Source: SIG77 sp045589595 (lineage in GTDB: Bacteria > Verrucomicrobiota > Lentisphaeria > Victivallales > UBA1829). Taken from it: a DNA stretch of 64,000 nucleotides. Position numbers and translations under genes: made by a program. How positions within the stretch are numbered: position 1 is the stretch's first letter; the number at the start of each line of letters is the position of its first letter. A model generated the notes under the pieces. It did not search any database. It was not told the origin of the DNA and saw nothing but the letters and a program-made list of their open reading frames with translations. The stretch lies in the NCBI GenBank assembly GCA_045589595.1, contig JAZNPK010000007.1, positions 1 through 64,000 on the forward strand, written 5' to 3'. Positions 25,707 through 34,475 of the stretch are shown piece after piece.

Positions 25707-28247
25707 ATGAAGAAAAGATGCTCATGCTTTCTTCGGATGCAGTTGAGTGCGGGGATGCCCGTTCTTGCAGCTGCGTGTCTTACCGCGGCGGGAGTGGCGT
25801 ATGGAGCAGAAGCAGCTCCGGCAGCAAAAACTCCTGCGGTTGCCCCTGCCATTTCGGCAACGGAATTGGCAAAGGAACGTTCCCGGGAAATTGAATTTAT
25901 CCTGGAAAAAATCAAAAAAGCGGAATTGCTTGCCAAAGAAGGTGATTTCAATGGTGCGATCGCCTCTCTGGATTCTGCGGAAGCTGATCTGAACGGTAAA
26001 AAAGTGGATGTGAAAGGCCGCAAGAGCGTGCTGCCTTATCTGCAGGAAGTTGAAAAACGCCTTCAGGCTGACCGCAAGGAAATCGGTATGCAGGCGGGCG
26101 AAAGTTTGCTTGCCAACGCAAGAAAATCCTTCGAAAAAGCGATTTCTCTCGGCGTTTCCGAAGAAGCTGCTGAACTGGCAAAATCCGCGAAAGATATGGC
26201 GGCTAACGCCCGTTTCTACTACTATTGCGGCAACACCAGTGCCAAGGTCGGTGACTACTCCCGCGTGGAAGCAGCCATCAACCCCCGCAACGTTGACTTC
26301 TCCGTCCGGGTCGAAAAACTCAATCAGGCATGTGATAAGGTCATCGCCTCCCAGGAATTCCGCAGCATGACGGATGTGGCAGTGATCGATCAGAATTTTG
26401 ATGCCCGTCAGCGTGAGATCTCCGAACTTTATGTTCGCGCTCAGAAACTCTATAAAGCGAAACAGTACACCAAGGCGCGCGACCTCTGCGAAGCGATCTT
26501 CATCAAAGATCCCTACAATCAGAAAGCGGTCGAACTGTTGAACAAAGTTTACAAGCAGATGTATTTTTATTCTGAATTACGGAATTATAATGAGCTGCTC
26601 CGTAATGATGCTGAAGCGATCTGGTCCTGGGTCCCCACCATCCGTGAAAATACTGCAGGTACGACTCAGGTCAACTCCCGCCGTTTCTCCGATCCTCTGA
26701 TGGAAAAACTTTCCACATGGAAGATTTCTGTTGACTTCAAAGATTACGACGTGATCTCTGCCATCAACAAGATCCGCGAACTGAGCAAGAAAGAAGACCC
26801 CGCCCGTATCGGTGTCAACTTCCTGCCCCGCGGTATTGCCGGTTCTCCCACTGAAAATGTGAGAATCACGCTTCAGCTTGACAATACGCCCATCAGCGTC
26901 GTGCTGAACTACCTCTGCAAAAAAGCAGGGATCAGCTGGACGACTGACAAAGAAACCTTCGTTCATATCGGTAATGGTATCGGCGACTTTGAAGATCGTG
27001 AGATCCCCATGCCCAACTCCATTTACCAGCGCATCACCGGCAAAGACGGTTCTGAAGAAGAATCTTCCAATAGCGGCGGTCAGAATGTGGACAACGTCTG
27101 GAATGCCGGTGGCGGCGGTATCGCAGCCGGTGTGGAAGCCGGTGTCACCAAGCGCGCCAAAGCCACTGACGAAGATCTGCGCAACTTCTTTGTGGAACGC
27201 GGTATCCGTTTTGATGAAGGCAGTTCCATTGCTTACGACAGCAGAACCCACATGCTCTCCGTCTGCAACACCCGTGAAAATCTCCAGAAACTTGAGATCC
27301 TCGTTCATGAAATGGATGTGGACAATCCCATGGTGCTGATCGAATCCAAACTTCTTGAAATCGATATGAACGATCAGGAAGAACTGGGCTTCGACTGGAC
27401 AGTTGAATACACCAACGACAAGAACAGTGCATACAACTTTGCCATGCAGTCCCCCCTGCGTGAATCCGGCATCACCAACAACAAACTTCTCAACAGATTC
27501 AACATCATCCCCAACGCCAACTTCAATGGCGGACATCAGTTGAACCTGTATCTGACGCTGACCGCTGTGGACCGTACCGACCGCGTTGAGATCCTTTCCA
27601 CGCCGAAAGTCGTTTCCAAGAATGGTGAAGAAGCCACGATCAAGATGGTGAACCAGATGTACTTCCCGGATTCCTGGTCCGAACCGGATACCAGTAACGT
27701 GAACGGTACATCCTTTGAATTTGAACCGTCCTATCCTGAATTCGGTGAAGCGACTGACGTGGGTATCACGTTTACGGTCACACCGACTGTCAGCTCCAAC
27801 AACAAGGTCATCACCCTGCAGCTTCTGCCGTCCGTGACCGACCTGACCGGATGGAGTGACTACAACTACGACGTTGTTCTCGGCGGTTCCTATGAAACTG
27901 AATTCGATGCCGCATCCGGCGGACTTTCCCAGAAACTCAAGAGCACGACCAGCCGCATTACGATGAAGATGCCGGAAATCTCCAAACGCGAGATCTCCAC
28001 GCAGCTGAAAGTTTTTGACGGTCAGTCTGTTCTGATGGGTGGTATGACGGTTGACCTGCATACGACTATGGAAGACCGTTTCCCCATCCTCGGTGACATT
28101 CCCATCCTTGGCAGAATCTTCTCCAAGAATGCGACGACAACGACCCGTTCCAGTCTCCTGATCTCGGTTTCCACCCGTCTGGTCAATCCTGACGGCAAGC
28201 CGAGAAACGCCAACATTATGACCGGTCTTCCGGATTTCCGTCGTTGA
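25707..28247 (+). CDS. Type II/IV secretin-family outer membrane protein, copy 1
   Basis: Secretins form the outer membrane gate of type II secretion and type IV pilus systems. This 846-residue protein has a signal peptide (cleavage probably after about residue 34), a coiled coil, a TPR-like stretch (about 238-285; QKLYKAKQYTKARDLCEAIF), N-terminal secretin domains (about 330-420 and 490-540) and the beta-barrel secretin domain (about 541-830) with STPKVV, the conserved VGITFTVTPTV and the end FPILGDIPILGRIF. The gene lies 63 bp after the Amuc_1099-like gene and corresponds in position to Amuc_1098. It carries no lipobox, so a pilotin or self-insertion is needed. Confidence 0.9.
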   Translation: MKKRCSCFLRMQLSAGMPVLAAACLTAAGVAYGAEAAPAAKTPAVAPAISATELAKERSREIEFILEKIKKAELLAKEGDFNGAIASLDSAEADLNGKKVDVKGRKSVLPYLQEVEKRLQADRKEIGMQAGESLLANARKSFEKAISLGVSEEAAELAKSAKDMAANARFYYYCGNTSAKVGDYSRVEAAINPRNVDFSVRVEKLNQACDKVIASQEFRSMTDVAVIDQNFDARQREISELYVRAQKLYKAKQYTKARDLCEAIFIKDPYNQKAVELLNKVYKQMYFYSELRNYNELLRNDAEAIWSWVPTIRENTAGTTQVNSRRFSDPLMEKLSTWKISVDFKDYDVISAINKIRELSKKEDPARIGVNFLPRGIAGSPTENVRITLQLDNTPISVVLNYLCKKAGISWTTDKETFVHIGNGIGDFEDREIPMPNSIYQRITGKDGSEEESSNSGGQNVDNVWNAGGGGIAAGVEAGVTKRAKATDEDLRNFFVERGIRFDEGSSIAYDSRTHMLSVCNTRENLQKLEILVHEMDVDNPMVLIESKLLEIDMNDQEELGFDWTVEYTNDKNSAYNFAMQSPLRESGITNNKLLNRFNIIPNANFNGGHQLNLYLTLTAVDRTDRVEILSTPKVVSKNGEEATIKMVNQMYFPDSWSEPDTSNVNGTSFEFEPSYPEFGEATDVGITFTVTPTVSSNNKVITLQLLPSVTDLTGWSDYNYDVVLGGSYETEFDAASGGLSQKLKSTTSRITMKMPEISKREISTQLKVFDGQSVLMGGMTVDLHTTMEDRFPILGDIPILGRIFSKNATTTTRSSLLISVSTRLVNPDGKPRNANIMTGLPDFRR

Positions 28248-28259
28248 GGAGGCTGACAG

Positions 28260-31055
28260 ATGAATATTAAAGCATTTACATACCTTATGGAGGCAGCAAT
28301 GCATAACCTTCAGTATCGTAAACCGGTTCGTGCTGCTCTGGCGGCGTGTCTGGTTCTCGGCTCTGCTTCACTCGCTGCTGCAGATGCCGCCAAAGCGCCT
28401 GCTGCCGACAAGGCTGCAGAAGCTGTTAAAGCCAATGAAACCGTGGCTGTTCTCGCTGCGAAAGAACAGGTCACCCGGGAAGAAAATGAAGCGGATGCCG
28501 CAGCTGCAAGAGATGCTGCCCGTCAGTTCTGCAATGAAGGCAAATATGAGCAGGCGATCGCTGAATATTTGCGTGCAAAGAAGATCTGGGAAGGCAGACA
28601 GACCATTGAACCTGCCAAGTACACCCGCGATATCGAAGCGATGAAGAAAGAGATCTCCCAGGCTTATTACTACTGGGCAAAAGATCTGCATATCATGGCT
28701 GAAAAAGATGCATCCGTCAATAAACTGGATGATGCCATTGCCAAATGCCGTCAGGCTGCAGAAATGTACGAACCCTGCAAAGACATGATGGAAAAGGCGA
28801 TCGCCAAGTATGAAGCGAAGAAACGCGCTATGGAATTTGCGGCTGCCACCACAACGGAAGCTGCCGATCCCGAAGGCAAAGAACGCAAAGATCAGCTGGA
28901 ACTTTATCTCCAGCGCGGTCGTGCATACTACAAGATCGGCCGTTGGGATGATGCCCGCACCCAGTTCAATCTGGTTCTTGCGCAGGATCCCTACAACAGT
29001 GTGGCGATCGACTATATGCGCCGCATCTATCTCAAGATGATCGCAGTCGGTCAGCAGCGCAAAGAACTTGTGTCTGCCGAATCCCAGAACGAAGCGTCCT
29101 GGAGACTGATCGCTCCGATTCTTGTGACTGCCGCTCAGAGTGGTGAAGAAGAAGCCGGCACTCAGGTGCAGGCGAAAGTCGATGCCACCAAGACACTGAG
29201 AAACAAACTCCAGCAGATCAAATTCAAAACGTTGGTGTTTGAAGATACGCCGCTGGATGAAGTTGTCCGCTACCTCAAACGTCGCAGTCAGGAAAGTGAC
29301 GAAGACAAAGAAGGCGTGAACTTCGTGCTGCGTTTCAATGATGCTGCTCCCGTTTCCTCCGGCGGCGGCGAAGACGGTGGGGATGACGGAGAAGATTTCG
29401 GCGGCGATGAAGAAACGACCGCTGCTGCCCCCGCAGAAATGCCCCCCATCACCATTTACTTCGGTGCTGAAGAAGATGGCGATGATGGCGAAAAAGCCAA
29501 CGACAAAGAAAATCTGATCACGCTGGAAAAGGTGATCGAAGCGATCTGCCAGAGTGCGGAACTGAACTACCGCGTTGAAGAATACGCAGTGGTCATTGCT
29601 CCGAAGTCTGTGCCCCTCGATGACTATGTGACGGAATTCTATACAGTGGAAAAAGAAGCCATTGAAGGTTCCGGCGCGGAAGACATCAAATCCTACTTTG
29701 AAAGCCGCGGCATTCCCTTCGGAGAAGGTGCAAATGCTGTTTATGACGAACAGACCAACAAGTTGATCGTTGTGAATACGCCCGCAGCTCAGGCGCGTGT
29801 GGAACAGCTTGTGAATGCACTGAACCACTCCGATCCTCAGATCCAGGTTCAGGTGAAATTTATGGAAATCTCCATGAATGACCTGGAAGAACTGGGCTTT
29901 GAGTACATCGTGTCCCGTGAAGACCTGAGAAATACCGCTGATATTCAGGGCAATCTGACTGAGATCACTGAATTCACCAATCAGTATGAGCTCGATGGTA
30001 CGGACGCGGATGGTAATCCGGTGATGACGCTTGTGTCCCGTTACTGGACGAACAACACCGGTGGCGATGTGACGATTTACAAGTCGAGTGAAATGCCCAC
30101 AGCTACTGACAATCTCGGTGCTTATTCTAACACCACGAAACTTTCCTCCGGTGCGACTACTCACGGGGAAGGCAAAGTGTTCATTCCTCTTGCAACCAAC
30201 GAAGATGCGATACAGAATACGAAATGGTATTACATCAGCGACCAGCGCAGAACGAAACACTCTGTGACCTGGCTTGCCAATGACAATACGGTCCGTAATG
30301 CTTCAAGTGATCCTCTGGCATTCGGTCGTGAATCCTCTGCCACCTCTGATGGTCAGCTGCAGGATACGATCTTTGACTGGACGCGCTACTCCAGCAGCGG
30401 TGTGAGCATGAACGCCAAGATCCACGCTCTGGACCAGGCGGACTCCACCGACATCCTCTCCAGCCCCCGTCTGACCACCATGAACAACCAGACTGCCACG
30501 ATCAAGATGGTCACTGCGAAGTACTATCCGGACAGCTGGGGTGAATCCGAATTGGATAACGTGAACGGCTTGAGCATCTTCATCCCGTCCATTCCTGAAT
30601 TCAGCGATCCTGTGGAAGAAGGTATCCAGCTGGAAGTCACGCCGGAAATCGCCGACGACAACAAGGAACGGATCCTGATGAACATGAACCCGGTGATCCT
30701 TGACTTTGCCGGCTGGACCGACTATTCCTACACTGTGATCCTCGGCGATGACAATCAGGAATACTCCAACATCCTGAAGATGCCCATCATTCAGGCACGC
30801 TCTGTTTCCACCAACGTGGTCTGCGCCGACAAGGCGACCATCGTGCTGGGCGGTGTTGTGAAGGACAAAGTCAGTATCGTTGAAGACCAGTATCCCATTC
30901 TTGGTGATATTCCCATCGTGGGCCGCCTGTTCCAGTCCAAGGGACAGGGCTCCAAGAAGACCAATCTTCTGATCTTCCTGACGACGACGCTGGTCAACTC
31001 TGACGGCTCTCTCTACCGCGACGAAGGTGTCGTGGGCGGTGTGCCCCAGTTCTGA
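28260..31055 (+). CDS. Type II/IV secretin-family outer membrane protein, copy 2 (tandem paralog)
   Basis: A second, 931-residue secretin directly follows the first. It has a signal peptide, two TPR-like stretches (about 80-115 and 210-257), secretin N domains (about 320-350 and 460-530) split by an acidic Gly/Asp/Glu insert (about 366-392), and a secretin domain (about 724-910) ending YPILGDIPIVGRLF. It shares motifs with copy 1 (ATIKMV, PDSW, NVNG, GWTDYSY against GWSDYNY) but is clearly diverged, with a 90-residue insert before the barrel. Two starts are possible: 28260 (GGAGG, 7-base spacing) and 28299 (GGAGG, 5-base spacing). The later one gives the more classical signal peptide. A terminator follows. 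Confidence 0.88.
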   Translation: MNIKAFTYLMEAAMHNLQYRKPVRAALAACLVLGSASLAAADAAKAPAADKAAEAVKANETVAVLAAKEQVTREENEADAAAARDAARQFCNEGKYEQAIAEYLRAKKIWEGRQTIEPAKYTRDIEAMKKEISQAYYYWAKDLHIMAEKDASVNKLDDAIAKCRQAAEMYEPCKDMMEKAIAKYEAKKRAMEFAAATTTEAADPEGKERKDQLELYLQRGRAYYKIGRWDDARTQFNLVLAQDPYNSVAIDYMRRIYLKMIAVGQQRKELVSAESQNEASWRLIAPILVTAAQSGEEEAGTQVQAKVDATKTLRNKLQQIKFKTLVFEDTPLDEVVRYLKRRSQESDEDKEGVNFVLRFNDAAPVSSGGGEDGGDDGEDFGGDEETTAAAPAEMPPITIYFGAEEDGDDGEKANDKENLITLEKVIEAICQSAELNYRVEEYAVVIAPKSVPLDDYVTEFYTVEKEAIEGSGAEDIKSYFESRGIPFGEGANAVYDEQTNKLIVVNTPAAQARVEQLVNALNHSDPQIQVQVKFMEISMNDLEELGFEYIVSREDLRNTADIQGNLTEITEFTNQYELDGTDADGNPVMTLVSRYWTNNTGGDVTIYKSSEMPTATDNLGAYSNTTKLSSGATTHGEGKVFIPLATNEDAIQNTKWYYISDQRRTKHSVTWLANDNTVRNASSDPLAFGRESSATSDGQLQDTIFDWTRYSSSGVSMNAKIHALDQADSTDILSSPRLTTMNNQTATIKMVTAKYYPDSWGESELDNVNGLSIFIPSIPEFSDPVEEGIQLEVTPEIADDNKERILMNMNPVILDFAGWTDYSYTVILGDDNQEYSNILKMPIIQARSVSTNVVCADKATIVLGGVVKDKVSIVEDQYPILGDIPIVGRLFQSKGQGSKKTNLLIFLTTTLVNSDGSLYRDEGVVGGVPQF

Positions 31056-31077
31056 TCTGCGGATACAGACGATCCAG

Positions 31078-31114
31078 ACGCGGAACTCCGGAAACGGTGT
31101 TCCGCGTTTTTTTT
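31078..31114 (+). terminator. Terminator of the pilus-like operon
   Basis: A perfect 9-bp stem (ACGCGGAAC with GTTCCGCGT), a 12-base loop and eight T residues, 22 bp after the second secretin stop. Confidence 0.9.
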
Positions 31115-31134
31115 GTTTTTTTCAATGGAAGGGC

Positions 31135-31162
31135 TTGAAGTTTTCTGAATTTGCGCTATCTT
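31135..31162 (+). promoter_or_regulatory. Promoter for tRNA-Gly
   Basis: TTGAAG (31135-31140), 16 bp, TATCTT (31157-31162). The expected start point is a few bases before the mature tRNA. Confidence 0.6.
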
Positions 31163-31177
31163 ATAGAGACTTTTCAA

Positions 31178-31251
31178 GCGGGCTTAGCAAAATGGTTATG
31201 CTCCAGCTTCCCAAGCTGGCCACGCCGGTTCGATTCCGGTAGCCCGCTCCA
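31178..31251 (+). tRNA. tRNA-Gly (anticodon CCC)
   Basis: The acceptor arms GCGGGCT and AGCCCGC pair fully. The anticodon stem CCAGC/GCTGG encloses TTCCCAA, giving anticodon CCC for the GGG codon. The T arm is CCGG-TTCGATT-CCGG. The 3' CCA is encoded at 31249-31251. A T-run follows directly, probably part of the 3' end processing or termination region. Confidence 0.96.
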
Positions 31252-31281
31252 TTTTTTTTTGCTTTATTTTCTTTCTTTGAC

Positions 31282-31309
31282 TTGATTGTGGATTTTGAAG
31301 ATGTATATT
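31282..31309 (+). promoter_or_regulatory. Promoter for the GntR-regulated cluster
   Basis: TTGATT (31282-31287), 16 bp, TATATT (31304-31309), with the predicted start point inside or just after the palindrome at 31311-31323. Confidence 0.75.
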
Positions 31310-31310
31310 A

Positions 31311-31323
31311 ATTGTCGGACAAT
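31311..31323. promoter_or_regulatory. Probable GntR/FadR-type operator
   Basis: ATTGTCGGACAAT is a perfect 6+1+6 palindrome. It fits the FadR-subfamily pattern with GT and AC half-sites three bases apart. It begins one base after the -10 element of the promoter for the regulator gene, so binding there would block transcription start. Autoregulation of the cluster is the natural reading, but binding is untested. Confidence 0.75.
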
Positions 31324-31344
31324 AAGACAAAAAGGCATTTTTCC

Positions 31345-32043
31345 ATGAAACTTGAAATGTTGAAAAAAGTCAGCACATTTGATGCGGCGGTCGGTGCGAT
31401 CAGCAATTATATCATCGGCAACCGTCTGCAGGCCGGGGATATTCTGCCGCCGGAACCTGAACTGGCGGTGCGGCTCGGGATCAGCCGCAACATTCTGCGT
31501 GAAGCGCTGCGTCATTTCCGTACGCTCGGGATCATTGAATCCAAACCGAAAACCGGTACCGTGATCCGTTCTCTGATCCCGGACAATCCTTATGCCGGAT
31601 ATTTTCCTTTTCTTGCGGCATTGACGGATGTTCAGCCGAGACTGCTGGAATTGCGGATCAGTCTTGAGACCGGTGCGGCACCGCTGATGGTGGATCGTAT
31701 CACGCCGGAACAGATCGCCCATCTGCGTCAGATCTGCAAGCAGTTCCGCGCGGTGAAAACCCGCGAGATGCAGATCCAGCTTGACATGGAGTTTCATCTG
31801 CTTCTGATCTCTGCGGCGGCGAATCCGTTTCTTTCGGGTCTTACACCGCTGGTGGTGCAGTTTTTCACCGAGATCGCTGCGGGCCTGACGGATGCGGGCG
31901 GTTCGCCCGGAGATACGGCGGAGGATCAATACAATATTCATGCCGGGATCATTGATGCGCTTGAACAGCGTGATGCGGACGCTTTGCGAACAACCTTATC
32001 GGCGCATTATGCCGATTACAATAAAAAGAAGAAAAGAAGGTGA
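31345..32043 (+). CDS. GntR family (FadR/FCD-type) transcriptional regulator
   Basis: The N-terminal winged helix has the family recognition stretch GDILPPEPELAVRLGISRNILREALRHFRTLGIIESKPKTGTVI (about residues 28-75). The C-terminal two thirds form an all-helical FCD ligand domain; His in MEFHLLL and His in NIHAGIIDALEQRD are candidates for its metal site. The ATG at 31345 is used because the track's earlier start would fall inside the operator. The product is 232 residues. It probably senses a sugar acid made or used by the downstream genes and represses the unit through the palindrome at 31311. A NanR-like role is a reasonable guess. Confidence 0.9.
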   Translation: MKLEMLKKVSTFDAAVGAISNYIIGNRLQAGDILPPEPELAVRLGISRNILREALRHFRTLGIIESKPKTGTVIRSLIPDNPYAGYFPFLAALTDVQPRLLELRISLETGAAPLMVDRITPEQIAHLRQICKQFRAVKTREMQIQLDMEFHLLLISAAANPFLSGLTPLVVQFFTEIAAGLTDAGGSPGDTAEDQYNIHAGIIDALEQRDADALRTTLSAHYADYNKKKKRR

Positions 32044-32047
32044 CAGA

Positions 32048-33097
32048 ATGAGATCAAAAGTCGTTTGTGAATTGATTTCCGATGCGGCAGCGGGCAACGG
32101 CAGAAATTCCGAAGGGAGTTTCATCCGTTTGCAGGACGGGCGGATCCTGTTTTATTTTACGCAGTATCATGCGGATGACTGCGATTTCGGGCAGGCGGAT
32201 CTGGCGTTCTGCACATCCGCTGACGACGGTGAAACGTGGAGTAAACCGGAAATATTCATCAAAGGTCCGGAGGACGGGAATGTGATGAGTGTTTCGCTGC
32301 TGCGGCTTCAGAACGGCAGGATCATGATGTCTTATCTGCAAAAGAAGAAACTGGATGGCGGGCGTTACGACTGCCGCCCGAAAGTGTGTTTTTCCGATGA
32401 TGAATGTGCGAGCTGGACCGAGCCGTTTTTTGTGACGGATGTTCCGGGTTACTACGTGCAGAACAACGACCGTATCGTTCAGTTATCGACCGGCAGGATC
32501 CTTCTGCCCAATGCCTACACCAATGATCTGAATCAAACGGCGATCGTCGTTATGTTCTATTCCGATGACGATGGTGCAACGTGGAATGTGAGCAACTGGA
32601 TCCTTCCGCCGCAGGAGAAACCTGCACGTGTGGGACTGCAGGAACCGGGCGTGATCGAACTGGAGGATGGTACGGTGTTCTGCTGGCAGCGGACGGACTG
32701 GGGGTATCAGTATTTTTCCACGTCTGCGGATCAGGGTTTGAGCTGGAGTGCGGTACAGCCTGAACCGTCGTTTCCCGCGCCGTGCTCGCCGCTTTCCATG
32801 AAGCGTGATCCGGCGGACGGCAGATATATTGCGGTCTGGAACGACATCGATCCCCGCTGGAAAGCGCCGGTTCGCGCGGATTCCTGGAGTTATTCCCGGG
32901 CGCGGCTTGTCATGGCGTTCAGCAGCGATTGCAAACACTGGGCGGACCATACGTTGCTGGAATATGATTATGAATGCGGTTACTGTTACACTGCCATAGA
33001 ATTTCTGCCGGACCGTTCATTTCTGCTGGCATACTGCTGCGGCGGACACGGCAAATCCTGTCTGCAGGATCTTCGCATCCGGAAATTTTACATTTAA
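32048..33097 (+). CDS. Sialidase-like (BNR/Asp-box) beta-propeller protein
   Basis: Four Asp-box motifs are spaced as in six-bladed sialidases: SADDGETWS, SDDECASWT, SDDDGATWN and SADQGLSWS. An early RNSEGSFIRLQDGR matches the first blade with its Arg of the sialidase triad. The protein has 349 residues and no signal peptide, so it is probably cytoplasmic, which is unusual for a sialidase acting on host glycans. It may act on an imported sialoside or another sugar-acid conjugate. The gene follows the regulator by 4 bp and precedes an aldolase of the family that includes N-acetylneuraminate lyase. Sialidase activity is plausible but not shown. Confidence 0.75.
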   Translation: MRSKVVCELISDAAAGNGRNSEGSFIRLQDGRILFYFTQYHADDCDFGQADLAFCTSADDGETWSKPEIFIKGPEDGNVMSVSLLRLQNGRIMMSYLQKKKLDGGRYDCRPKVCFSDDECASWTEPFFVTDVPGYYVQNNDRIVQLSTGRILLPNAYTNDLNQTAIVVMFYSDDDGATWNVSNWILPPQEKPARVGLQEPGVIELEDGTVFCWQRTDWGYQYFSTSADQGLSWSAVQPEPSFPAPCSPLSMKRDPADGRYIAVWNDIDPRWKAPVRADSWSYSRARLVMAFSSDCKHWADHTLLEYDYECGYCYTAIEFLPDRSFLLAYCCGGHGKSCLQDLRIRKFYI

Positions 33098-33113
33098 TTG
33101 AAAGGACATAAGG

Positions 33114-34010
33114 ATGAAGAAAGTCATTTCAGCCACGATCACGCCTCTGTTTGAGGATGGTTCCCTTGACCGTGAAGGTCTGAAACGCATTTTTGAACGC
33201 AACATCCGCCACGGGATCGACGGAATTTTTCTGCTGGGGTCCATGGGGGAATGGGGGAGTTTTTCCGACCGTTTCAAAGAGGAACTGGTTGCGGAAAGTG
33301 CGGCGGTCCTCAATGGCAGATGTGAACTGCTGGCGGGGATCAACGCCACCAGTCTGCCGTTGTCGCTGGAAAATATGAAACGGTACAGCGGGTACGGTGT
33401 TGACAGTTATGTGTTCATGCTTCCTGCCCGGACCAGTCTGCTTGATCCGGTCAAGTCCATTCTGACGGTTCTTGATGCTGCGGACCGCCCGGTGTACTAT
33501 TATCATTGTCCGCCTAACAACGGGCGTGATCTGACGCTTGATCAGTTTGCGGAGATCATGTCGCACCCCAATCTGAAAGGGATCAAGAATTCTGCGTCCA
33601 ATATGTGGCTGCGGCGTGAATTGCTGCTTCTGCGCCGTGACCGTGGCTTCAAAACGCTGTTGCTGGAAGGTCAGGAATGGGCAGTTGACGAAGCGTTGAT
33701 CGCAGGCAATGACGGTATGGTCTGCGGCATGGGCGCATTGACCTCCAATGTGATGGTCAAACTCGCCCGGGCGGTGGATGCCGGAAAATACGATGAAGCG
33801 GTGCGTCTGCAGGAAGTTCTGATCCGGATCTATCACGGAGTGTACGGGATCGGTCTGGAAACGGTCTGGAACGGTCAGAAATACGCGCTGATGAAACTGG
33901 GGTTGTGTGCAACGCCCTTCACCATTGCCCAGGAAATGTCTGTGCTTACGCCTGAAGCGAAGAAGCGTGTGGAAGCCTGTCTTGAAGAATTCAGAGAAGA
34001 ATTGGATTGA
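33114..34010 (+). CDS. DapA/NanA family aldolase (dihydrodipicolinate synthase / N-acetylneuraminate lyase superfamily)
   Basis: This class I aldolase makes a Schiff base with a keto acid such as pyruvate. Lys158 in GIKNSAS is the expected Schiff-base residue and Tyr129 or Tyr130 in VYYYHCPP the catalytic Tyr. The N-terminal phosphate or carboxylate loop reads GSMGEWGS (42-49) in place of the usual G-T/S-T-GE. The 298 residues are standard. Between a sialidase-like gene and an MFS carrier, cleavage of a sialic acid or another 2-keto-3-deoxy sugar acid is more likely than lysine synthesis. The ribosome site is AAAGGA. Confidence 0.85.
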   Translation: MKKVISATITPLFEDGSLDREGLKRIFERNIRHGIDGIFLLGSMGEWGSFSDRFKEELVAESAAVLNGRCELLAGINATSLPLSLENMKRYSGYGVDSYVFMLPARTSLLDPVKSILTVLDAADRPVYYYHCPPNNGRDLTLDQFAEIMSHPNLKGIKNSASNMWLRRELLLLRRDRGFKTLLLEGQEWAVDEALIAGNDGMVCGMGALTSNVMVKLARAVDAGKYDEAVRLQEVLIRIYHGVYGIGLETVWNGQKYALMKLGLCATPFTIAQEMSVLTPEAKKRVEACLEEFREELD

Positions 34011-34016
34011 AATATC

Positions 34017-34475
34017 ATGCTGCGTTATCAGGAAAACAACGAACTGCATCCTGACTTTCACGGTACGACCAATACCACGCTGGATTATATTGCAGAACAG
34101 TACGGCGAAGATGCGTTGCGCGGGATCCTGCGGAAGACGGGCAGAGAGGTCTATGCCTCCATCCGGACGAAACTGGCGGCGGACGATGCTTCTGAACTGT
34201 TGGAACATCTGAACTGGTTTTTCTATCGTGAACGGGGCAGATATGCGTTGCGCGTATCGCCGGACTCGATCGAACTGGAAGTCTTTGAGTGTCCGGCGGT
34301 CCGTCATCTCCGCAAACTGGGGCTTGAGCCGTCGCCGTATCTGTGTTTGCAGACGGAAGAAGTCAATGCGGGTATGTGTGACGGTACCGCCTGGGGATCA
34401 TCGCTGCAGGTGATGGGGGAAGGACATTGTATCCAGCGTTTTATCAGAAAGGGTGTCAGCCATGATTCCGAGTGA
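34017..34475 (+). CDS. Small protein of unknown function, possibly ATC-hydrolase-like
   Basis: The 152-residue product has no signal peptide or membrane segment. The second half contains FECPAVRHLRKLG and CLQTEEVNAGMCDGTAWGSSLQVMGEGHC with a final C-x-QRF. This pattern of a Cys-Pro near the middle and a Gly-x-x-Cys near the end resembles the L-2-amino-thiazoline-4-carboxylate hydrolase family, but the similarity is weak and offered only as a lead. It starts 6 bp after the aldolase stop and overlaps the next gene by 14 bp, so it belongs to the same transcript. Confidence 0.6.
   Translation: MLRYQENNELHPDFHGTTNTTLDYIAEQYGEDALRGILRKTGREVYASIRTKLAADDASELLEHLNWFFYRERGRYALRVSPDSIELEVFECPAVRHLRKLGLEPSPYLCLQTEEVNAGMCDGTAWGSSLQVMGEGHCIQRFIRKGVSHDSE

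Noticed and set aside
31178..31260. tRNA-Gly as an integration site for a mobile element
   Set aside because: No integrase gene, no direct repeat of the tRNA 3' end and no change in composition follows it within the window.
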